This document shows positions 57,301 through 64,000 of a DNA stretch of 64,000 bases, piece after piece. A model generated the notes under the pieces. That model ran no database searches and was not told the DNA's origin. It saw only the letters and a program-made list of their open reading frames with translations. The translations under genes and the position numbers were made by a program. The stretch lies in assembly GCF_030253575.1 (NCBI RefSeq), contig NC_080568.1, positions 26,675,001 to 26,739,000 of the forward strand, given 5' to 3'. The DNA comes from Rhododendron vialii. Lineage: Eukaryota; Streptophyta; Magnoliopsida; Ericales; Ericaceae. Position 1 is the stretch's first letter; each line of letters starts with the position of its first letter.

Positions 57301-58532
57301 TGATATGCCAAATTAAAGCCCCGTTCCCAAAGCGCGAGTTTCATTGAATTCCTACTTCGCAATTTCAACATGTGATGTCTGTTTAACACTCGTACCACCA
57401 TCAATCCTAATTAGTGATCAAATATGCTTTTATACAATGTTTACTTTATAAATCTAAACCGTTCATATTTTAGAAATCGTTAAGATAGTTAACCATAGTA
57501 AAAATCATACTAATAGGATTTGAATCGATATCTCATCGGGAAGCAAAATAAATCTTTTGTGTTTATAATTATGAGTGAGGTTACATTGAATCAAATCAAA
57601 TCAAAAAAAGCCTCGTGCATAAAAAGCATTAAACAGTAATGATCAAATATGGACTTGTATTAGATTAATTTCATGGATCAAAATCGTTCATTTTGTATAA
57701 ATCTTCGAGAAAACTACTCATAGCTAAAATAATACCAATCGGATATGAAACCATATCTCATTGGGAAGTAAAATTAAGCTTTTACGTTTACAATTGTGGG
57801 TTAGACTACATTGAATCAAAGAGCATCTCGTTTAATGCATCAAACTCGCGTTCTCGCGTTTAAAAGGCGCGAGTCTTAGATCGCAGGTTCAAGTTGCGAG
57901 ATCTATTGAAGCCAATATTTCAGTAGCACCCCCGTATTTCACTCGAACCATATTCCATACCTCTTTATTCTCAAAAATCACACTGTAAGTCCTTTTTTCC
58001 CCTTAAAATTCTGCAACACATTTTTCCGCCCTGTAAAACCAACCAAAAGAAAGAAGATAAACTTTCCTCTTTACGAACTCCATGGATGAAAACGAGTTGA
58101 GCTTTATAGTGTTTAAGCTTGGTTTGTTCACTAAACGAGCCGAAAATTTGAGCTTGAGCCCTTACCGAGTTGAGCAGATTACGATGCTTTGTACTTTCTA
58201 TTTTTTTAACCTCTGATTAATAAAATTTTCTTTACTGTTTAAAAAATTAATCAGTAAAGTTTTTTAGTGTTGAGCTTAAAGTGTTTATTAAACAAGCGTA
58301 AAACTCGAGTTGTCAAATTTGCATCCTCTCTATTTTTTCGTTGGCCTCCCTTCCCAAACTCCCAAACGCAGCCTTAATTATCAAGTTATATATAGACGTT
58401 GGACGCTCCATAACCAGACCCCAACTTTGTGGACTTCGGTTCACCCCGTCATCGCAATCCTACGCTGCCTTCTTCTCCACGCTCCCATCTCCCTCTTCAG
58501 TCTAGAGAGAGAGAGAGAGAAGAGAGAGGAGA
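57301..58532. other. 5' flank of SPPA
   Basis: AT-rich spacer. Near 58110-58300 there are CGAGC / TTGAGCTTGAG motifs like the hAT elements at 12 and 16 kb, without defined ends. A GAGAGA-rich leader (58505-58530) directly precedes the SPPA start codon. Confidence 0.5.
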
Positions 58533-61500
58533 ATGTCGAAGTTCTTCCCCACTTCTCACCTCACCTCCATCCCCTGTCGAACCTTATCCACTCATCACAC
58601 TCTCTGCAAACCTCTCCCCTTCGTTCCCCTCCTCACTCCCTCTCTCCCCTCCCGATTCTCTCTCTCCTCTCCCCTCTCAAACCCACACCGACCTCTCTCC
58701 CTCCACCCCCTCCCCGATTCCTGCCGCCACCGGAACCTCTCGATTCGAGCCTTCGATTTGTCTTCTGAGACGCAAAAGGATGAATCGTCGGCCGAGAAGG
58801 AAAAAGACCCTGCCGATTCCGACGAGTCCGGGGGAGATAACGGAAGCGTGGTTAAACCCAATGAGGAGTATCCGAGTGGCGAGTTTGTGTTCGAGGAGTT
58901 CGGCGCGTGGAAGAAGTTTGTGGTGAAGCTCCGGATGCTGATTGAGTTTCCGTGGCGGCGCGTTCGCAAGGGCAGTGTTTTGACCATGCAATTGCGCGGC
59001 CAGGTGAGTTTTAGTACCTCACTGTATTTACATTTTGGAAGGTGATAGAGACTTTTTGTCATTTGAGTCTAATAGTGTTGGTTCAGCGTCGACAAAAATA
59101 TCTAGAGGTGCAAGAACGCACAACTCTAAACAAAAAAATATACTCAACCTTGGTGATATACGATTAACCAACTGGGGCTAGCTCAGTTGGTGAGGACTCT
59201 TGCATCTCACTAGTAGTTCAGGAGATTAAAGTTGTACTTTGTGGTTCATACAAGATGTAAATGATCTCTCCTATCAGTTGACAAAAAAGAAACTTGGTGA
59301 TATACGTTATCTTTTTCTGATAAGCTTTAACTTTGCATATACATTAGGCTGTATAACTTATTGGATTGAATTCTTTTTGTTTTTGTTGAGCTATATGGTT
59401 TAGATTACTCGCAATCGCAAATTTAGCTTAACTTTTGCTGGCGGTGGCACCATACAAATGATCTTTGGCTGACTACTGAAAAAAAAAACTAATTTACATG
59501 TGAAATTGTTTATAAAACTTACAAGAATTAGTGCGTGTTTTTGAATCCAGGGGGTTCAAGAGAACCCTCTCAACTACTAGACTAGTAGAGCTGCCCTTGG
59601 TGTTACAATCCTAATGTCTCACTTCAGCTAAGTATGGGGTTGGCCTTTTATATATAGGCTCTAGTGCTTGTGTGGGCTAAGTATGAGATTGGCCTTGTGT
59701 ATGTAAGTTCTTGGACATTCTCTGCTCTGCAAGCCGGTTTTCAAGGAGAAGTTCCGACCAAGGGCTTGTATTTTTGGTATCACAGCTAATCACCATGTTG
59801 CCATTTGAGCCACGAAGGCGCGGCATACATGCTGGATTAAAATACTTAAGGTGTTGGATACTGATAGGTAAGTAGAGCCCTGAGAGAGAAACTGAGAAAG
59901 ATCGACCATCGGGTCAATGTTGATAGAGTGGACTGCAGTGGCCAGCACCTGCGGACCATGGTGGTATGTTACGATCCTAATATCCCACATTAGCTAATTT
60001 CCCGATCCTTGGAAGCAATATTCACTGGCAAAGGATCTCCTTACAGCTCTTGGGCACGTTCTTCTTGCAAGCTGGTTTTCAAGGTTGAGTTGTACCGAAG
60101 GGTTGATATTAAGTAGGACCATTTGATTTAATGGATATGATTTTACGCTAGTGGTTCACTTGTTAGTTACATTGTTGAGTAATGTGTTTATCTGTTCTTA
60201 TAAAAATGTGCATTGATATGCGTTTTGTGTGGTTTATTCGGTTTGCTGTAATTTCATTTTTGATAGTGACCTATTACTGGATTTGGGAGTGCCTGACTTT
60301 GGGCGTGATCTATATGTTTTCTGGTAATGAACAAAACCACAAGGCTTTGATCAGAACACAAGGGGCATACCCTTAAGTAATGGGCTTTTACGTAGACCAA
60401 AACAACAAAAACAACATAGAACAGAAACTAGGTAGAAGAAAAGGAAAAAATATTAGGGCCTGGTTTTTACTATACTGCTGGGAATATAAATCTTAACTGA
60501 AACCCCAATGCCTTAGGAACAGAAAATGGCAGGGAAGTCAGCTCAAATAAGGCTAGAACATGTTTTGTTTCTTTCATTTGCATTCCTATTATTTATACAC
60601 TGCATTATTGTGGTAATCCATCATGTAATGAATGTTGTTGACACGTCACTGACGTCATCCTAAGAGAACTTAGAGAAGTAGGTGCTCAAGCTAAAATTAC
60701 TTGTATTCAGTTTCAATCCTCTAACACTTGCTATTAATTTGGCTATTCAAAAAAAGAAATGAGAATTTACAACTGCGTCTTGAGTCATCGACGTAGGTAA
60801 TGATTGAAATGGCCTGTTAGTCTCTTACTATGCTGCCCCAGGTATCACTTGAAAGTGTCATTGCTCAATTTTGTGTATTCATCATGTTGAATGATCAGCT
60901 GATCCTTTCAGTTCTTGATAAGTCCATGAGAGCTTTGATCCATTTGAGATTCGAACCCTTCTTAATGATCCAAATTGCTATGTTCTTCTTCTTAGTATTA
61001 TCAGGCGCTGTGTGTTGTTTCTTCCCTCCATATTTTCGTTGCGTATCATTTTCTTGATGTTGATGCTTTGTTGGCACTGTATTGGTTACTCATTCTATGT
61101 CTTCCTCTTCTATTTTTAAATATTTCAGGTATCTGATCAGCTAAAGAGTCGTTTCTCTTCTGGATTATCTCTACCTCAAATTTGTGAAAATTTCATCAAA
61201 GCAGCATATGATCCTCGTATTGCTGGTGTCTATCTCCACATTGAACCCTTGAATTGTGGGTGGGGTAAAGTCGAAGAAATACGGAGGCATATATTGGATT
61301 TTAAGAAATCAGGTATTGACATTATTTTCCCCTGAGCTTAACCTCTAGTCCTTCTTTGGGCTTTTTGTCCTTGTAGATTGACAGAAGTTGAGAAATCCCA
61401 GTAGCTCTGCATGCATGAGTGACGAGACTCTAGTAAGTAGTCACTTTGAACACAGTCATGTGTAACAGATGGGTTTTGCCATTTATAGCCACATCACATG

Positions 61501-63955
61501 CATTTCTGCCACAATTATTGGCAAGCATGCCATAGCACCGCTTGTCTACCTCAGATTGCACGAATTTTGGATTTGGTGTTCTGAACGACTACTTTTGCCC
61601 AGGAAGAGCAAACACTTCTGATGCATCAGGGTATAAATTGATGCATCTTAAAGGGAGTATCTGAACTGGAGCCTATGCCATGGTTGACCCACTTTGTAAT
61701 ACAATAAATGCAACCTGAACCGTTCAGGTTATTTTGCTTAAGCACATGGCCACCAGCATTCAATAAAACATTTAGCATTCAGAAACCCAGCCGTTTATAT
61801 GAGTTTGTCAAGCTGTTTCTTCCACATTGTGCAATGTATGTGACATAATTGGGAACTTATGAAGCGAAATTGCACCACTTGGGTACCAAGTTAATGTGAA
61901 GTATATAAGCGTGAGGGTTTGAGTTCTACCCAAGACGTGTAACCTCGTATCAGAGTTAGGTACAAGGATGGGTATGGTGCGTGTCTCTACCCTGCAAGTG
62001 GCAGGTGTTGCCGAGTGAGCATGCTATGCGTGACGAAGGGTGTGAAGCGAAATCCCACGTCACTTGGTTACCGAGTTAATGTAAAGTATATAAGCATGAG
62101 GGCACCCTCACTTCAAGAGCTAGCTTTTGGGTTGAGTTCTATGCAAGACTGTGTAGCATGAACATTTTGCAAATTCAACACTTTTTTTTCCCACTACGTA
62201 CATGCAGGTGCATCCATATGAGTGTAAACGTCGTTGTCTGTGTCCGAGCTTTTCAGGCTTGCTGTGTTGATTTTCTCAGCGAAATATGGCATCAGTGTCT
62301 TGTGATCTGAGCGTTTTCTCCTCAAATATGTTCTGGATCTGGATCCCTGACTTTATTGCTTTACATGATTTGCAGGAAAATTCATTGTGGGTTATGTTCC
62401 TGTCTGTGGAGAGAAGGAGTATTACCTTGCATGTGCTTGTGAAGAGCTATACTTCCCTCCAAGTGCTTATTTTGCTTTGAATGGGTTGGCCGTTCAAGCG
62501 TCATTCCTTGGAGGTAAATTTCTTTAACTGGTCGAAGTGTTCAACTCTCAAGCGCATTTGACAAATATATTTGGCCCTCAATCTACCAATTGACTTCTAT
62601 TTCTTGATTTTCTTAGGACATAGAATCTAGTGTCTGTTATTGTATATTTGTATCTATGTTATGTATTGTTGTGAGTCTTGTGACTCAATCATAGAGTGAA
62701 GATTATCTCTATTAGATTGATGACCACCGACTCAACTAAAAGCTTAAGAGACAGTGGTAACTTTATTATTTATACCTTTAACATGCCCCCTCACGTGTAG
62801 CTAGGCTCTCCTCCATAAGCGTGCTAAACACGTGTGAATATTTTAACATTAGGTAGGCAGTGAGATTCGAACACAGGATCTATTGCTTGCTCTGATACCA
62901 TATTAGATTGTTAACCACCAACTCATCTAAAAGTTTAAGCTGTTAGAGAGAGTGGTAACTTTATTATTTATACCTTGAACAATCTCGACTAATACACAGG
63001 TTTTATTTTATGACATGCCTCTTGGGATAGATAACATGTACATCTTATGGGTTGCTTTAAGCAACTTATGTTGCTAGTATGAGTGTGGATGAAATGTGGG
63101 ACATATATAATGGCTGATCTTAGTTGCATAAACCAACCATATCTGGCTATTTCATAAGAAAACCCTGATATGGCTTGTGAAGCTTACAGGAACCACATTA
63201 TGAAGGGAACAATATCATGAGTGGCATCTCCTAGTTGCATCCACACACTACTTTTGAACTACTTCTTGAGTCTGTCTAGATTCTTGATCGGTTAAGGTAT
63301 TCCATGATTTTGTAATTGGGACGCAATTATATGTGATTTACTTATATAACTGTATAATCGAATACGTATAGTTTGACGACTCCCCAATGTGCCCGTTTTG
63401 TGACGTATACTCCTCCTAATTACCGCATTGACCGATCTACAAGAAGACTTGTCGCTACATCTTTATAGCTAGCACTTGGGAGAAGTTATGCGGTGACAAA
63501 TAAATTTTCCTCTACTTGCAAAATGGAGCTTTACTTTGCTTCACCTATGGCTCATTGTTAATGTTTAATTACAGAGTGACATCAAAAATTGTTTTCACAG
63601 GTGTCCTTGAGAATGTTGGAGTTGAACCACAGGTGGAAAGAATTGGGAAATATAAAAGTGCTGGTGATCAACTAATACGCAAGAACATGTCTGAAGAGAA
63701 CTGTGAGATGCTGACTTCATTGCTTGATAATATTTATGGTAATTGGCTGGATAAAGTTTCTCATGCCACAGGTCAGTTCGTCTGCTTTCTTGTGCTTTGG
63801 CTTGATCCTCATGGGCTATACTTAATGATGGGGTTCAAAATTTTTATTCAGGAAAGGAAAGAGAGAATATTGAAAATTTCATAAATGAAGGAGTTTATCA
63901 AGTAGAAAAGCTGAAAGAAGATGGCTGGATTACAAATATAATGTATGACGATGAG
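58533..63955 (+). CDS. SPPA: Plastid signal peptide peptidase SppA (protease IV), 5' part
   Basis: Five exons are visible (58533-59003, 61129-61312, 62376-62513, 63601-63771, 63852-63955), with GT-AG borders and continuous phase. They encode the first 356 residues; Arabidopsis SPPA has roughly 680. The N-terminus is Ser/Leu/Pro-rich without acidic residues until about residue 75, as in a plastid transit peptide. An acidic linker (KDESSAEKEKD) and then the conserved WRRVRKGSVLTMQLRGQVSD follow. FIKAAYDPRIAGVYLHIEPL, GKVEEIRRHILDFKKSGKFI, EEYYLACACEEL-like exon 3 sequence and VEPQVERIGKYKSAGDQL match the N-terminal SppA domain. The catalytic Lys/Ser half lies beyond the right edge. SPPA is a light-induced thylakoid serine protease. 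The last donor, GAG|GTACAG, leaves phase 0. Introns carry a SINE and two TRIMs. Confidence 0.95.
59163..59292 (+). mobile_element. Short SINE with a 14-bp target duplication in SPPA intron 1
   Basis: The insert begins ATTAACCAACTGGGGCTAGC and contains a tRNA-like A box (TAGCTCAGTTGG) and a weak B box (AGTTCAGGAGAT), ending in GACAAAAAAGAAA. It is flanked by a perfect 14-bp direct repeat CTTGGTGATATACG (59149-59162, 59293-59306), the mark of target-primed insertion. Confidence 0.88.
59601..60108 (+). mobile_element. Probable TRIM retrotransposon in SPPA intron 1
   Basis: Terminal copies start TGTTACAATCCTAAT (59601) and TGTTACGATCCTAAT (59967). Both have GCAAGC(C/T)GGTTTTCAAGG toward their ends. 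TGGTATCACAGC follows the first (59775-59786), two bases from the initiator-Met primer site. No coding sequence. The flanking 5-bp repeat is not convincing, so the exact ends are uncertain. Confidence 0.65.
62710..62981 (-). mobile_element. TRIM retrotransposon in SPPA intron 3
   Basis: Read on the minus strand, ~75-80-bp LTRs start TGTT(A/C)AAGGTATAAATAAT and end CTAATA. A perfect TGGTATCAGAGC primer site lies next to the 5' LTR (62900-62889). A purine tract GTGAGGGGGCA precedes the 3' LTR. Perfect 5-bp repeats ATCTC (62705-62709, 62982-62986) flank it. It is 272 bp long with no coding capacity. Confidence 0.9.
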
Positions 63956-64000
63956 GTACAGAATAAGTTTCAATATTGGGGCATAGAATTTTTGATTGGG

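Noticed and set aside
58429..59062. Long ORFs in other frames over SPPA exon 1 (165, 155, 152 and 104 codons)
   Set aside because: Proline/serine-rich shadows of the CT-rich transit-peptide sequence. Only the 58533 frame carries SppA family sequence and ends at a usable donor.
59174..59240. Possible tRNA gene with A box TAGCTCAGTTGG
   Set aside because: The B box is weak, there is no acceptor pairing, and 14-bp target duplications plus an A-rich tail identify a SINE insertion.
1..64000. CRISPR arrays, operons, phage or bacterial defence systems
   Set aside because: Spliceosomal introns, plant gene families and plant transposons throughout show this is plant nuclear DNA. The repeats are microsatellites, tandem duplications and transposons, not spaced palindromic arrays.

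Overview
This window is nuclear DNA of a flowering plant. The genes carry GT-AG introns, some of 1-4 kb, and encode proteins diagnostic of land plants: a CONSTANS-type CCT protein, a plastid SppA protease and a plant tetraspanin. The DNA between and inside the genes is packed with plant transposable elements (hAT, MULE, Stowaway-like and Harbinger-like MITEs, TRIMs, SINEs and degenerate LINEs). Gene and repeat types fit a eudicot. I cannot name the species from sequence alone.

Layout. The far left (442-957, minus) is the first exon of a tetraspanin whose remaining exons lie outside the window. From 1 to about 17.3 kb there is no intact gene. That stretch holds a hAT element carrying a nested solo LTR (2333-4265), a LINE 3' end, several fold-back MITEs, and a 4.1-kb inverted duplication (11937-16071). 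Each arm of the duplication has an outer hAT element and a degenerate gene for an unrecognised protein built of ~100-residue modules. From 17.3 to 19.2 kb lie a LINE fragment and a copia-type LTR.

From 19967 to 32739 (minus) is a complete nine-exon gene for the 18S rRNA m7G methyltransferase RID2/Bud23. Its 870-bp coding sequence is spread over 12.8 kb because the introns carry a LINE, two hAT-type repeats, a TRIM and tandem repeats. Divergent from it, at 35960-42569 (plus), is a complete six-exon STK16/PK3-type protein kinase with an N-terminal Met-Gly-Cys acylation signal; a hAT and a MULE-type fold-back sit in its introns. At 45963-49216 (plus) is a two-exon CONSTANS-like CCT-domain gene that lacks the usual B-boxes and is hemmed in by MITEs. 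From 53.5 to 55.6 kb is a dead LINE. At 56.9-57.3 kb is a two-exon fragment of a glyoxylate/succinic semialdehyde reductase gene. From 58533 to the right edge (plus) are the first five exons of plastid signal peptide peptidase SPPA, with a SINE and two TRIMs in its introns.

The genes do not form a pathway; they are ordinary dispersed plant loci. Exon boundaries of the four main genes were derived by hand from GT/AG sites, reading-frame continuity and recalled family sequence. No database search was run.
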